Source: Tigriopus japonicus
Lineage: Eukaryota; Arthropoda; Copepoda; Harpacticoida; Harpacticidae
Assembly (NCBI GenBank): GCA_010645155.1
Contig: CM021322.1
Coordinates: 3,634,676-3,698,675 of the forward strand
Direction of reading: 5' to 3'
Length of the DNA stretch: 64,000 bases
A model generated the notes under the pieces. The model did not search any database, was not told where the DNA came from, and saw only the letters and a list, made by a program, of their open reading frames with translations. Of the stretch, positions 47,185-60,100 are shown piece after piece. The position numbers and the translations under genes are program-made. The stretch's first letter is position 1. Each line of letters begins with the position of its first letter.

Positions 47185-48255
47185 TTAGTCATCAAAGAAG
47201 TGATCACTGCTTTTGAAGTTCCCGCTCTCCATCAGGGGGGTATCATTCTTGAGCTCTTTTTTGAGTCGAATGTAGTCGTTTTTCTTGTGCTTCTCCTTCA
47301 ATTTGTCCCGCATTTGTTGGAGTTGTTGTTGCCGATTAGCCACTGTGGCCGAGTATTTATTGTCCCGACGAAGAGCCGAAGCTGACCGCATGCGGCCATG
47401 ACGTTCCAAACCACTTCGTTCTAACACATTTTTGACGCGTTCCTCCTCGACAGCCTTTCGTCGGCTTTCAGCCTCCGCCAGACGAGATTCCAAATGAGCC
47501 GAGGGCTTCCGAATGTTCTGGAAGAAAAATTAGATTGCAATTCCAGAGACCTTGAAAAGAGATGTGCTACTCACAATTCGTCGGGTTTCTAAACGTTCGA
47601 GCTTTTTCTTGGGGATGAAGCTGGATGACACGAATGCGTCTGGGTTGGTGTCTGTATCGATGACATCGTGATTCACGAGATGAGAGTCGACGACCTCAAA
47701 ACTCATTCCTCCGGCTGTTTTACCCTTGGGTTTGGCCAAAAGTCCCTCGTCCCGAAGCGAGTCCAAGATTTTGGCCTCTTCCATTTTATTCTTTTGATAT
47801 CCGGACAGAATGCGGGCACAAGCTCGACCCGTGATCACAAGTAACTCGGGTAGCTCTACTGGCCGAAACTCGGCCTCCACTTTTGCTACCACGTCTTTGT
47901 CGGAATGTTCCGTGATAATGTGACTATTTTCTTCCTCATATTCACCGTCAAACCCGGAATCGGCCGAATCCCCGGATTCGGCACTGCCCATTCCCGAAGC
48001 CAGTAGACCACCTTTGGAGGCGTGACTGAAGTTCAGAGACTCGCCAAAATATCTGGAGTCTAATGAGTCGCCTAAATCTGACATAGGAATGGCCGACAGC
48101 AATCGGTTTGGAAGCATTTCGTCTTCGTTGGAGAAATCCGGCGAGGATTTGGCCGACAACCGACCGTTGGACACAGTTTCACTGACCGTCCTAATCGTGT
48201 CACGATTGTCGGGAGATAAGTTAATCTCCTTAATTTTGCTCTCTCCACAACCCAT
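47185..48255 (-). CDS. STMND1: Stathmin domain-containing protein 1-like
   Basis: Two exons, 48255-47575 and 47517-47185, join in phase 0 across a 57-nt intron and give 337 aa. The start MGCGESK has the Gly2 and Cys3 of a dual acylation (myristoyl plus palmitoyl) signal, as in vertebrate STMND1, which also begins MGC. Residues about 10-130 are Ser/Asp/Glu-rich and look disordered. From about 150 the layout follows the stathmin family: KILDSLRDEGLL, GGMSFEVVDS (182-191), a basic FIPKKKLERLETRR, then a long charged coiled coil at about 233-315 (LAEAESRRKAVEEERVKN, NRQQQLQQMRDKLKEKHKK). Stathmins bind and sequester tubulin dimers; membrane anchoring would place that activity at membranes. The family call is moderate because the coiled coil is divergent and no alignment could be run. 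Confidence 0.7.
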
Positions 48256-50739
48256 GATGTATTAGTTTCGCATTGGAAAGGTATAGGGGTAATGAGCAAA
48301 AGTGTTTACTGATGCCAGGGATCCAAAATACGGCAGGTACTGACGATTCGATTACTGAATCTGTCTCTGTGAGTCAGCCAAGGACGTTTCGCGGTAACGT
48401 GCTGAATGAAAAATTCATGAACGAATTCTTGCTTGACAGGGATTGGAAATGAAAGGCATTTCAAGATAGCACAAGCACCTCCAATTTCAAACGAAAGATC
48501 ACATGATCAAACTGAACGGGAGTCTCTTCCGCACTTACAGGTCACTTTCAAAAATGGTTGGGATCTTGTTCTTGCACCGATTTCATTCACAGGGGTTTTA
48601 GGCAATGGTTCGCACAAGTTATGGTCTGAAGCTCTAACGGAGCCGATTTTTAGGGAGAGGTATTTGGCCTGTTTATTGGTTCTCGAACCAATCATTAACA
48701 TGTGTTGGTTGGTTTGGAGAAAGTTGGACCCCGAAAAGTCAGTAGTGGAGTGATGGGGATCCGTTGCCGTATCGACGGGACCTCCTCGCTCTCATTGCCT
48801 GTCTGTGGACATATTAGTTATATACACATTGTGAGTGTGTTCCATGGATCTCTCGATGGCTTTCTCTGGACCTGGCATTTTAATTAAATTATCACTTGAA
48901 GCAAACTCAAGGCTAATCAAGATTGATTTGACTTTCTGTCTAATTCATTTGAAAGGAGGAAAATGAATCACGTTCAAGTGATCCACTAATCATTCGAATC
49001 CTCCAGGGTGGTTGGAACACGAATGCGCATATGGAACATAGTGAAGTGAATATACATAAAAGCCGATTCCGGGAAAAGGGGACATTGGCTACACTATGGA
49101 ACTTTTCACTAGCCCTCACATGAATCATATCTCGTTGTCTAAGGAACGTGTGCCTTCAAAGTCTTTGTCGTACTAGTTCATGTTATGAGAAATGTAAAAA
49201 AACTAATCAATTTCGTGGTGAGCTTGGAGTTGTAAAAAAGAACATAGGGGAAGGAAATGTGGCAGTCTTTTTCTTGGTCACTTGCAGTGGTTCATTCGTC
49301 CACATTTCATGACACAAACCATGTTTGAGAAAGCCACGATGGACCCCATGCATGATAGAAAGAACTACTGTTGGTGTGTTCATTAAGGGGGAAAAAGATG
49401 TACCTGGAACGAATCAACGAATGAACCTGTGACGTCACCTTCAGTGCTTTTCGTTTTTCGACATTCGACATTTGCCAATTGTTGAAACAGGAACTTGATT
49501 GAAGACTTTATAACCTTTCGTTTATGTCTTAATGGAAAGTCAAATATTACCTAACTTTATTCGTCTTTTCATGCTATTTTCGTAATCGTAAGGAGAACTC
49601 GAACGGGATTTTCAGACGCTCAAAGAGAATATTGCACACAATTGCATTCGAATTGGAAAGAACTAGTGTATGGGGAAGATATTCGATAAGAGGCACCCCC
49701 TTCGTTTATTTGTTTCTTGTTTGTTGACGAGAAACGGTGGGAAACGGTTCAATGGCCTTAATCAATCATCTGTATGTTTGTATGAAAGTCGATTTTGAGT
49801 GTCTGTCATCGTAGCATAAGGTCAGACAAGTAATTTTGACTTGGCCATATCCTTGAGGATAAGCATCTAAACCATTACAATTCATCATGTGAGGTTGGAA
49901 TCACAGACTGCATCAAGAACAATCAATTTCTTGAAGTGCCCACTTCAAGGAAAACCATTGGCATGTGTTGCTTTGCATCTCGACTTTTCTGAGAATTAAA
50001 ACTCGTCCTTTGTCCTGACCTTTTCCATTACTTGTAATGGTCACATCATTTCCCCACCCATCCAAGGAAATGCATTTGTTCATGAGACTCTTGTTCGCAG
50101 AATCATTTAGCCAAGCTTATAAAGAAACAAATTTTAACAGCATGCGAATTTCCGAGATGAGATTCTAGTGTCTCAAACCCAGTCATTTCAGGTGAGCTGT
50201 TGAGAGCATTTACAGTGAACACAATAGGCATGGTAAAGCAGAAGGTAGCGGATTCGAAAAGAGTTTTCATACCAAGAGTGAATTATTGGAGGGCATCGGG
50301 AAGAACACTATGACACAAAAGTCGTGTCGCAATCAGAATTTGAACCATTTATTATATTAATGCGTGGACAGATTTGAACGACCAAATTTTCACAAACCCC
50401 TCCAGTTTCTAGAATGTTTTAGGACAGCAAGTTTTGCTTTAATGTCGGGAGTTTTCTTCATGCAAGATTCTACATCACTTCAAACCACCGAAAAAGTTTG
50501 GTGAATGGCTAAAATAAATCTTTACGTGGTCTTGGAGAAGGAGAGTGGTGTTGAGACACTCCAAATCAAACTCCAATTGAAATTATGACGTGCATTTTGA
50601 TTCAAAAGATCATTTATCTCGAACCTTTATTGTTCTGAAGAATATTGAAGAAAGGCCACCTTAAAATGTAGAATTCCGAATAGCGACAGGACTTTCGTAT
50701 TAGAGTGCATAAGAGGTTAAAAAGCGTAAAAAGGCCTAG
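48256..50739. other. Intergenic region upstream of the STMND1-like gene
   Basis: No reading frame here shows a domain or a consistent splice partner. It presumably contains the STMND1-like promoter near 48260-48450. No repeats with a second copy were noticed. Confidence 0.4.
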
Positions 50740-50867
50740 TACAGTATGCGTCACGAATTTTGAGACTTTTTTATTACCAACATAAAAACAATTTTTCATA
50801 TATTTTAGGCCAAATTTTGGAAAAAGTTTTTAAAACAAAACTTGTCAGGAATATAAAAATGAACAAT

Positions 50868-51570
50868 TTAAGCCACAAAGGATCCATTACTGGCCCTTAA
50901 TTTTTCCAGGTCTCTTCTGAACTTAGAGCACCATTTCTTGACAGAGGTCTCTGGCATTCCCCTCCAGTGCTTCCTGATAGGGGCCTTCAGGCTGGCAGTG
51001 TTGTTGTGGCTGGTTGAGTTCACCCTTTCTTGTAAATATGCCCATACAGCCTTGTCCAAAGGGTTGATTTGAGGGGAATTGGGTGGCCATAATTCTGGAC
51101 CCCAAAAACCAGGCATGTTGGTTTTAAACCACTCGAGGGTTACTTTGGCAGTGTGTGGCCTTACTCCATCTTGAGTGAATATGTACTGACCAGCACCATA
51201 ACGAGAATCAGCCCAAGTCTTCACTTTCTTCTTCAGCTTAATGTATCCTTCAGATTTGAGAGTTTCTCCTTCTGGAACAAAGATTGAGGGGCACTTCCCA
51301 CCATCTTCTCTGATGACCCCAAGGACCATAACTTTTTGTGGATTTTTGGTCTTGAAGCTGAATTTTACTTTTGTGACCTTATCAGCACTTCTTCCAGAGG
51401 GATTTTTAAAAGTCCCTTGCAGAACAAGCCTGTCTTGCCTGCTGTTAGAGAGGCGATCCACAACAAACCATTTTTCATCTGAGAAGATGAGAGGAAATCC
51501 ATGGTGGCCTTTTTTCAGCTGGTTGATTATGGCCCCTGAATGTCTTCCGATCTGGGAGATGAGTCATACT
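50868..51570 (-). pseudogene. maT transposase, catalytic domain (interrupted gene)
   Basis: An open frame covers the catalytic core. The first Asp is in LIFSDEKWFVVD and the second in FTQDGVRPHTAK. The third follows exactly 37 residues later in NSPQINPLDKAVWAYLQ. The frame ends ASNGSFVA and stop at 50868. Upstream on the same strand a helix-turn-helix-like start (MARGQSLEEASKEVEISRAT, near 52220-52160) and another open part (51755-52018) are in pieces, with a TAA four codons after one possible ATG (near 52253). Either the gene is decayed at its 5' half or it is spliced; intact catalytic residues favour a fairly recent insertion. Confidence 0.75.
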
Positions 51571-51634
51571 GTCATAGATATAGACAAAATATTGACAGGA
51601 AGAGCAAAGATTATCTGAACTAAATTTAACTTGA

Positions 51635-51672
51635 ACTTAACCTAACCTAACCTAACTAAGCCTAACCTAAAC
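51635..51672. repeat. Short (CCTAA)n, telomere-like repeat inside the mariner element
   Basis: The plus strand reads CTTAACCTAACCTAACCTAA then CTAAGCCTAACC, several units of CCTAA, the complement of the TTAGG arthropod telomere motif. It lies between the N-terminal and catalytic transposase pieces. Confidence 0.7.
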
Positions 51673-52412
51673 ATACCTAAAAATATAGAAAAACAATCAA
51701 CACTTACTGAAAAATGTTTGAAACAAAAACCCTCGTGGAGGCGCAAACCCCAACTCACATATCAGTAAGCACGAGTGCTAGCTCTGAGCCACCACGATCT
51801 GTTGTCAAAGAGAGGGGTATTTGTGGTTTATCTAGTGCTGTAGATGAGTCGCCTCCCAGATTGGAAGATAGTTTGGGCCGAAACTGGGTGATGGCCGATT
51901 TTACCTTTTTCTTTCTTCTTTCAACTATAGCTTCAGTTTCCAGTGGCAGCTGATGCTTTGCAACTGATTTAAAATCATTTTTTTGCAAATCTTCGAACAG
52001 TGGCCTGAGAGATTCCAAATTTTCTTCCAGTTTCTCTAAAATCGTTCAGGATGGTTTTGGAACAAAGTTTTCAGTTTTTCTTCAAAGAATTTGTCAAAAC
52101 CGTTGGATTTCGTCTGTACGGCTTTCTTGAGCTTCCAAGTGATTTTAAATAACGATATGCAGTTGCACGGCTAATTTCGACCTCTTTACTGGCCTCTTCG
52201 AGGCTCTGGCCGCGAGCCATCAACTGGAGGAAGCTCACTTAGGGGTTGTCCATGCTTCACTGAGCTTGTTTATTGAAAATGTAAACAAAACAGCTGTGCT
52301 GGCGTGAGCCTGGAGACTATTAAAAAACGCGCGAAATTTAAAAACCGCAAAATTTGAAAAACGATTTTTTTTTCATTAAACTTGTGTCTCAAAATTTGTG
52401 ACACATACTGTA

Positions 52413-54610
52413 CGTACCTATATATGCCAATGTGTATGATGTGTATCCTTATTCATCACAAAACAGAAATGTGAGGACCCACTATGGTTATTTTACGTCA
52501 AAGAAACCTTGCATGTCCTTTCGCACATCTATTAAAACTTGTAATCATAGATGAGTATCACAAAGAAACATTTCTGAAGCATGTTAGTACGGAAGTGATG
52601 GCAATCATATGATGGCTCTCCGAACACGGGAATCGGTGTATCAGGAAAAAGATCAGAAGGATTAAGCAATGTGCCATATGTCTCAGAACAGATGCGTTTC
52701 TTAGTTCTTCATTTGTAAACTTGGTTTTCCTGACCTCGCAATCGAGCAAACGCAAATAGCTTGGGGAAACGAAAAATTACTGCATTGCGGAACGTGGACT
52801 TGGAAGCATTTTCGAGAGTTCGCAAGCCGTTTCGTTAATGGTCAAGTTTGAATGCAAGCATGGGAACATATTTGTGCCATTTTGCAAATTTGAAAAGTTT
52901 TGACGTAAAAGGAGGACATGTTCCCAACCATCCTGCCTTTTGTACTAGCCAAAAAAGTCCCTTAAAAAACTAAAAGTTTAGGGATAAAACAAAATCAAAA
53001 CCAAGTAATAATTTTTAATCCTTGTTTTCTCTTTTGATTTGTAGGAAAGGAAACTTTTACTTAAGCACTAATCAAGGATATTTGCTTACTCACCCGTATT
53101 CTTTTATCCTTGAATTTTACTTTTCACAACTCACCTTTTTTGACTTAACTATTGTTACATACTACATTTTTCATAAAATAATCTTGAATGTTAACGACCC
53201 CCTTAGAATCAGAAATGTAGGCATGATTGACAATGGAAACCTGTCAACAAATATTAGAGTTATTATGAAAAAGGAAAAAAACTTATGACAAAAGATACAA
53301 CTAACTTGATATTGGTAGACTTTGAATGATCTTTAATATAAATTACTCAAACATGCGACTTACTTATTTTGACCTGGAAAGAACACATTTGAGTACTTTT
53401 ATTTCCGGAACTTCAGATGAAAATGTAATCCTTTCTGAGATACAAGAAGATCATTTCATTTCGTCACCTTTTGTCGTCTCAAACGTATAGTATGTATGGC
53501 AAAACACATGGTTATGTCTTTTATCAGTATAGCTCCTAAAATCAAATATAAAAACCTATCACCTACTTACTAATTGGTCCTTCAAAAAATCCTTGTAAAG
53601 AGATCCAGCATTTAACGTTGCTCTCAATTAAAGTACAAGCCTCAGACGTCAGCATCTCACTTGACCTCCTCTTGGAGATTCTAAGTGAGAAACGTGGATG
53701 GAGTTGGTAAGCCGGCGAACAAATATGAACCATCATTAGACCAACTGTCATATTCTGGATGACGAAGGATGAGAGGGAAGAAAGACATTCCATCTTGATC
53801 CCGGGTTTTCCGCAGGCATTCCTGTTAACTTGTGTCGAAACTGTTGTACCACGCATCACACACTGGCACAGTACCCTACCTACGTTACGTACCTACGAAC
53901 GAACGAACGAACGTACCTTCTCCCCCATCCCCTTCTATTCCCTCTAGCAACCAATCCATAGATTGTGCTAGTTCCGAGGGCGTACGCACAACTCTCAGTT
54001 TCACTCAAGTCTCCCAAGTAGTCACATCTCTCGAAGCGCTCCCAAATAAGTCTAGGACAGGAACCTACGTACGTACCGGGGAAGGTGTCCGTGGCGTTTT
54101 CCCCTACCCTACCAAGTGACTTCGATATTGGCGTTTGATTTTCCCTCGTCTCTCCCATCTTGTTCTACCTTCAGAACCATCTGAGACGTCAGACTGACTG
54201 ACGGTGTTTTGAGTCGAGTGAGCTTCACGACGGAGACGAAATTGTGCAGAGACACACGAAACTATCTTTGAAGTCCGGCTTGTTTTAGGGGCTGGTTCCA
54301 AGTGAAGAGGCGTCTTTTGAGTTTAGGCTGAGGTTTATCCTACACTTCAGTCTTTAGTCAAGACTCTTGTGAACACAACCTGGTGACGGCGTATTCTGAC
54401 CACACGGGTACTTATCCCGGGGTAATTTGTTCGATAAACAGATGGTTTTTTGGTCCAGTGTATGTGCTCGAGTGTGTGAGTGAGCAAAGTCTCATGTGTT
54501 CAGGATATGATTGTGTAACTGTGCTATCCTCACCAAAATGAGTGGTGCCAAAAGAGGTTGAACTCGATCCACCAAGGTTACTCTCCCCAAACCCATTTAT
54601 TGTCTTCCAG
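52413..54610. other. Intergenic region, mariner element to His-rich gene
   Basis: No gene was recognised. The right third is richer in G+C and contains short GTAC/ACGAAC repeats (53870-53915). It likely holds the promoter and 5' UTR exon(s) of the gene at 54640, because a splice acceptor (TGTCTTCCAG) precedes its coding exon. Confidence 0.4.
53895..53914. repeat. (ACGA)n microsatellite
   Basis: About five ACGA units, next to CCTACGTTACGTACCTACG-type GTAC repeats. Confidence 0.7.
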
Positions 54611-54639
54611 TGACAACTCGCATTCTTCCAATCGACGCC

Positions 54640-55206
54640 ATGTCCAGAAACGAAAGCTCTCATCGCCATGGTCGCCATCATCACGGCCATCGACGGCACC
54701 ATCGATCCCATCATGGTGGCCACAATCCCAGTAGCCATCACCCATCCCAGCCTCCAGAGGAGGATCCTCCTCAATCGAGTCTGATGGACTCAGAGGTCAC
54801 TTCAGGGTCGAAACCCAGTCGGCATCACGGCCATCGACGGGCGCATCATCGGAGACACTCTTCGGCTCATCGGGGGGAATCTTCAGCAGTGACGGTATCG
54901 ACCTCCTCTGTTCCTCAAAGACACGTTGAGTCACATCACCATCATCAACAGCAACAACAACAACAACAGCAACCGCAACAGCAACACCATCACCACATCC
55001 CAAGCTCAGCTGCTGACCTCCAATTACAAGGCAATGGTCGGGAATATGATGCGTTCAGTAAAATTGTCATCGAGGAGCCCGGACTCAGAGACAAAGGCCA
55101 ATTGGGCCATGTGAATGTGATGTGTAAGAAGCCAGCATCTGCCTTGGCACAGCTACAGCAACAACATCAAGAGCTCATGCCCCAAGATCATCAATTGCCA
55201 CAACAG
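54640..55206 (+). CDS. His/Gln-rich protein, first coding exon (partial gene)
   Basis: One exon (54611-55206) follows an acceptor TGTCTTCCAG and ends at a CAG|GTAAGA donor in phase 0. The ATG at 54640 (GCCATGTCC) gives 189 residues. Residues 1-100 are dominated by His, Arg and Ser (HRHGRHHHGHRRHHRSHHGG and a second HHGHRRAHHRRHSS block). A SHHHHQQQQQQQQQPQQQHH tract follows, then a more ordered part (YDAFSKIVIEEPGLRDKGQL, GHVNVMCKKPASALAQLQQQ) before the donor. The low-complexity part may be a nuclear, metal-binding or disordered segment; that is inference. Downstream exons were not found between 55207 and the window end, so the gene probably continues outside or has a long intron. No family was recognised. 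Confidence 0.65.
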
Positions 55207-57131
55207 GTAAGAAATTCTTGAGTGTTCGTTCATGACAGTTTGACCTAAAACATTGCAAGATTGCACCCTTACATTTGACGTTATGATCAAGAAATAATGA
55301 ACAGAAGATGCTAGTTTCTCCTCGATCCAAGTCTAATGCAATTCAGTGACAGAAGACATATATAGAGAAAGAAGGCGATAACTTTTTCTTTGGGATTGGT
55401 CTGTCGATTGTGAGGGAAAAGAAATCTCCCATCAATCTCAACGAGAGGAGGAAGACTTATCCTTAAAGACGTGGGAAAATTATCGTCACATTCACACCAA
55501 CTACATTGGCTGCAACGTCGTGTTTCGACAATGATTCTCTTACTATCGTTTGACGAAATCTACCTGAAATTAAGTTTAACGTATTGAACACATGAAAGAT
55601 TATTCCTATCTTCATCCAAGGTTGATTAAAAAGATTGCGTCCCTACTTTCAAATTCGAGTACGATTGTTGAGTTAGTCTCATTATCGATAAGAAAAGTAA
55701 GATTCAGTTTATCTTGAAAGTAAATCATTGGTCCAGCTAGCTCCTTGATGAGAAAATCCAGGCAATTGAGGTTTCATTTTCATAACCGAGAGGCGAGAAG
55801 TTTATTTTGTTTCGATCCCCGCCTTGTTCTTCGCTTTTGGCAATATGATACGTTCCTCAATCCAAGGACCCCTGGAGGATGGACACCGATGTAAAGAATG
55901 AAATTTATCACTTTTTTTGTACCAATAAACTTCTACTTTATATGAGTGAGTACGAGGGTGGTCTGTGTTAGGAAGAATCAACATTTGAATGTTCAACTGA
56001 ATCATGCTTCTTCAAAATTTGACACCGAATTAGTCTTCCGGTTAAAAATAAATTTAAAGGAAGGGCTTCGTATTCATTGGACAAGATTGGGAGCTGACCC
56101 TTAAAATGCTGTATTTTTTACTCTAAAGTTAGATTGAGATTGAAATTTGAAAATGTGTGATCTAGCCGACATCGCAAAACAGGTACTCAGTTAGTATCAA
56201 TTGTAGAGCGGTAGCCTTATTGTCCAGATTTCAGTCGTCCTTGCTCAATCTTACATCAAGATTGGATAAAACCATTCCAATTTTCGGCGATGCATTAATC
56301 CATAGAACCAGTCCACCTCCCCTGCTTAAGATTCTAATGCGAATGGCAAAGGTGTGCCTCGTTTCTATCATTTCCTGATCTCTTGGGATTGAGAAATCGA
56401 ATTTCGTCGGTAAAGACCATTGGAATAGCTAATTCGGGATAGTTCATTTCCGACAGCGTGGTATAGTACATACACTAACTACTTGAAGGAAGGCTGAGGC
56501 AAAAGTGGTGTTTGTATTTTGTGCAACATGGGAAAGTGACGAGACTCGTTTAGAGTTTCGAGATGCAAGATGATGGATGCTGCTTTTGAGTGTTCCATGG
56601 TGAATCAATGGAAAAAGGGACAGTCAGATTGAAGACTTTTTTATTCATGTTCTTCCACAGCTCAGCTGGTGTTTGAAAATAGTATTTTCCCACCGATTTT
56701 CTAGGACAAAAAGAGATCATCTGAACCACAATAGCCAAAAAGAGAGAAAAAGAGGCTCCTACTACTATACTAGTATGAAGAGTCTTTCGTCATCTTGATC
56801 AAACTCAGAAAGCCGTTTGATCGCCCATTAGGGATTACGTGTGGAACATCAAGTTATGGTATTGGTGGTTTTGGTATGAGTTGACGACCTCTCCATCTGG
56901 TCCAACTCAAGTTGTTTGATGACATCTTCGTGCGACCGCTCCCAAAAAGGTTTTGCAATACTCAGATCAAGCACGACAACGAATCCTTTTTTCCACCCCT
57001 GACTTCGTTGGCTATTGTGTTTAATTGCATTTTGTTTCATTGACTTCTCTCGTTCGAGCGTAGGTATTAAGGACTCGCACCTTCCTCTCGACACTACAGA
57101 ACTACATACGTACGTAGACAATGCAGCAAGG

Positions 57132-57177
<46 letters not shown>

Positions 57178-60100
57178 TACTCTCCTGCAGCTCCTGTGTC
57201 ATTAGTTTGGAAAGTGGCGCTTCTAGAAATCTATTACAACAGTTTAGCCTCCAAACCTTTCGTTCAGGTCGCCGTTCAAAATGCTCACGACGCTATTGAC
57301 TCTTTCCCTTGGGGGGGAGCATGATCCCTTGCAGAACTCCCTGAGAAATTCTGTTCGAGACATCTATGGAAACAAAGGCAATCAGTATGAATAGGTGGGA
57401 GACAGAGGTGATGGAAATGAATATTTCGAATGCAACTTGAGATGAGCCAAGATTACGATTTGAATGGCGATGCTATTAAATTTGGATTTCAGGAATGACA
57501 CAGCGGTGCTTCTCGCCTGAAGTTAACTATCTGTCTTTTGTGGTCGGCTCACGCTTTTGAAACACTCGAGTGAATACCGTCTTTCTCTCCCCTTCAAGCT
57601 CTTTCTTCTAAACGGACCAAATCATTTTTTTCTCCAATCCTCTCAATGACTTCATCACTGAGCAACTGAGTTGGTTTTTATTTCTCTTTTGGAGATGAAG
57701 ATTGCGTCAAGCATTGGAGTCTCATTGGAACAAATGGATGGCTTGACCTTTCCTTCGTCATATCATGCCTTCCCAATAAAACAAAAAATAATCATAATGG
57801 TCTCCCGCTTTTCCACTTGTGAAATGTCCTCCTGAATTCTTCGTGTTCTTAATGGGAGATGCAGACTCCTTCTCCAATCTTGACGGAGATAACGGATCTA
57901 TTATGTCGATGGCGAGTAAATGAAAGTAAAAAGAAACACACGTAAACACTCGCTTTCGATGATGTGTGTGCGTGTGTATGTTGGGTGAAAACGATTGAAA
58001 GATGAAAGTTCACTTGGGTTTGAGAGCTGCTCAATCTTCATGGCTCGTTGACATCATGTCAGTCTCAATTTCATAATGGAAAAGCACACAGTACACCACA
58101 CCATTTATAACAGCAACGTGGCCACACAAAAAGAAGATTCCCTCCCTCAAAGTTGCAAGCGCTATTGGAAAGTGAGTTTTTGGAAATCTCCTTTCCGTAT
58201 TGACGCATCCAATTGTGAACGATGGACGATGAAGTGCCAATAGAACTAGGTTTTTTTATTCATTCATCTCTGAAAATATCACAGATGGACGGACAACTTT
58301 CGTTTTATGACTCCTCAATGAACTGACATCAAAGTGTGAGGATAATTCTAATGGATTTAAAATTACTCTGGCAATGAACTGGTCAAGGTTAGGTTCTCGA
58401 TTTTGCAAATTCGTCTTTCATATTAATAATGAACAATCTGGCAAAAAATGTCAACCAGATTGAAACGAAACCCTCGACTCCTTTGTTTCGTTTTTGCATT
58501 TCTAGTGGCATGCCTTTTTTTAACAAATTCCTCGGCAAGGTCAATGTCGCAAGACGGAGAGAAAAGCCCCTTAAAATGAACAATTGGAACCATCGTCATC
58601 AATGCATTGTCATTCCTTCACTTTTGTTTCTTAAAAATGTCCATGAGAAACGAATTCGCCGAACATTATTTGTATATTTCAATGACATTTACGAATCTCA
58701 CTCAAGGGTCAGAGCAGTAGTTTATTAGCTACATAGGTAGATCTGAGGCAATCATTCCTATTTTCCCTTTCAAGGCCGTCTCTGAAGGGTTTGAGAGGCG
58801 AGAAAACGGCATCATTTGCCTTCCATTCGTCCATCCAGTGTGCATATCATGTCGATATACCAATGTGATTTCAATCCAAAGTAATTTTCCTGATCGTTAA
58901 CAACCATTATTTCCCCACTTGGACAGTGACAGAGTCGAGCCCAGAACAGTATATACCGAGTCCCACCAACCCTAGCTGAAGACAGACTTGAGTGAGAGAA
59001 ATTCGATGAAACGGTAATTTCACTTGTTTCACGCTTCATCCCAGACCGATCTACAGTAGAAACACAGGCACACGAGAGCAGAGCAGACTAGAAGAGAACC
59101 CGGATCGATTTTGAATTTCGAAGGGGCGTTGGATGGATGTTGTTGGTGTGGCTTGATCAGGTGCCAACTTTCATTTGGTAACAAATTCAATTGACCCAGC
59201 TGATCAAGCCATGCCTAGCAAGAGCTCGATGGATGAAGCATGCCTTAGTTGTTTGGTTGAGGTGGGTGACAAACACAATTACAGGGTTCTCTGGGGATCA
59301 AGGAAGCTTCCAGAGAAGTCGTTTTTTCACGTTCGACAACTATTTGGTTGGAGTAGGGTTTACCTTGATTTGTAGATGGCTAGTGGACGAAGGGATGGAA
59401 AGAATGGCAGGGACATATTTGAAACAAGTGGGCATAGTTTGGATGGGAAGAACGGTTTTTACAAGGCATATAACCCCAAAACGGAGTTCAATGAAAAAAA
59501 GGCATGGGTTATAATCGCTTTTTAGAGGATAAACACCGATTATTCAAGAGGCTTCAGTATTGGATTTTGTGAATTTTGAAACTTCGAAGGCATTCTTTAT
59601 GAAACTTATCCTACGTCGACATCATACGGTATCAGTCTTTGGTTTTCACCCGTATTTGGACTTTACCTCCTCATTCAAAAATGTTGTTATTTAGTGATGA
59701 ATTTGGGATTTCAAACATTATTTGCCATCCTTTTTACGATTGGCATTGAATATATCTTTGATATTTTGAGGCCACTAAATAAAACCAAAAGTTTCGATCG
59801 TTTCGATTTTCAAAGATAAATGTATTTGGAAAATACGCTTGCATACAAATACAAAGAATGATCAAAACTTAATGTAAAAACACTCGTCTTCGTAACATTT
59901 CATCAAATTGAGCGTTCAGAAAGTTTTATCTGCCAATAATAGTCTTGTTTTTGTTTTTAGATGTATTTGTTTTATTGCGATGTATGAACATCAGGTTCGT
60001 TGCAAAGTCAGTCAAGATTATGGTGGTAAAGGAACAGGCCTCTACCCAAAATTGCTAAGAAAGCAATGGTCCATTCTTCGAATGACAATGAATCCTCTAA

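Larger units (their letters stand above)
50742..52410 (-). mobile_element. Tc1/mariner element, DD37D (maT-type)
   Basis: The 1669-bp element has 25-bp terminal inverted repeats differing at two positions (left CAGTATGCGTCACGAATTTT, right reverse complement CAGTATGTGTCACAAATTTT, both then GAGAC). It is flanked by TA target duplications at 50740-50741 and 52411-52412. The minus strand encodes the transposase. The DDE/D spacing is DD37D, which defines the maT group. The interior also has TTAGG-type telomere-like repeats at about 51635-51672 and stop codons in the N-terminal region. Confidence 0.88.

Noticed and set aside
53880..54158. Minus-strand frame through the GTAC/ACGA repeats
   Set aside because: Composition is driven by simple repeats and there is no domain.
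54412..54774. Met/Ala-rich minus-strand frame of 120 codons
   Set aside because: It is the antisense of the His/Arg-rich repeats and has no independent support.
57015..57324. Frames with repeated LACL units
   Set aside because: They are produced by the (GCTT)n microsatellite.
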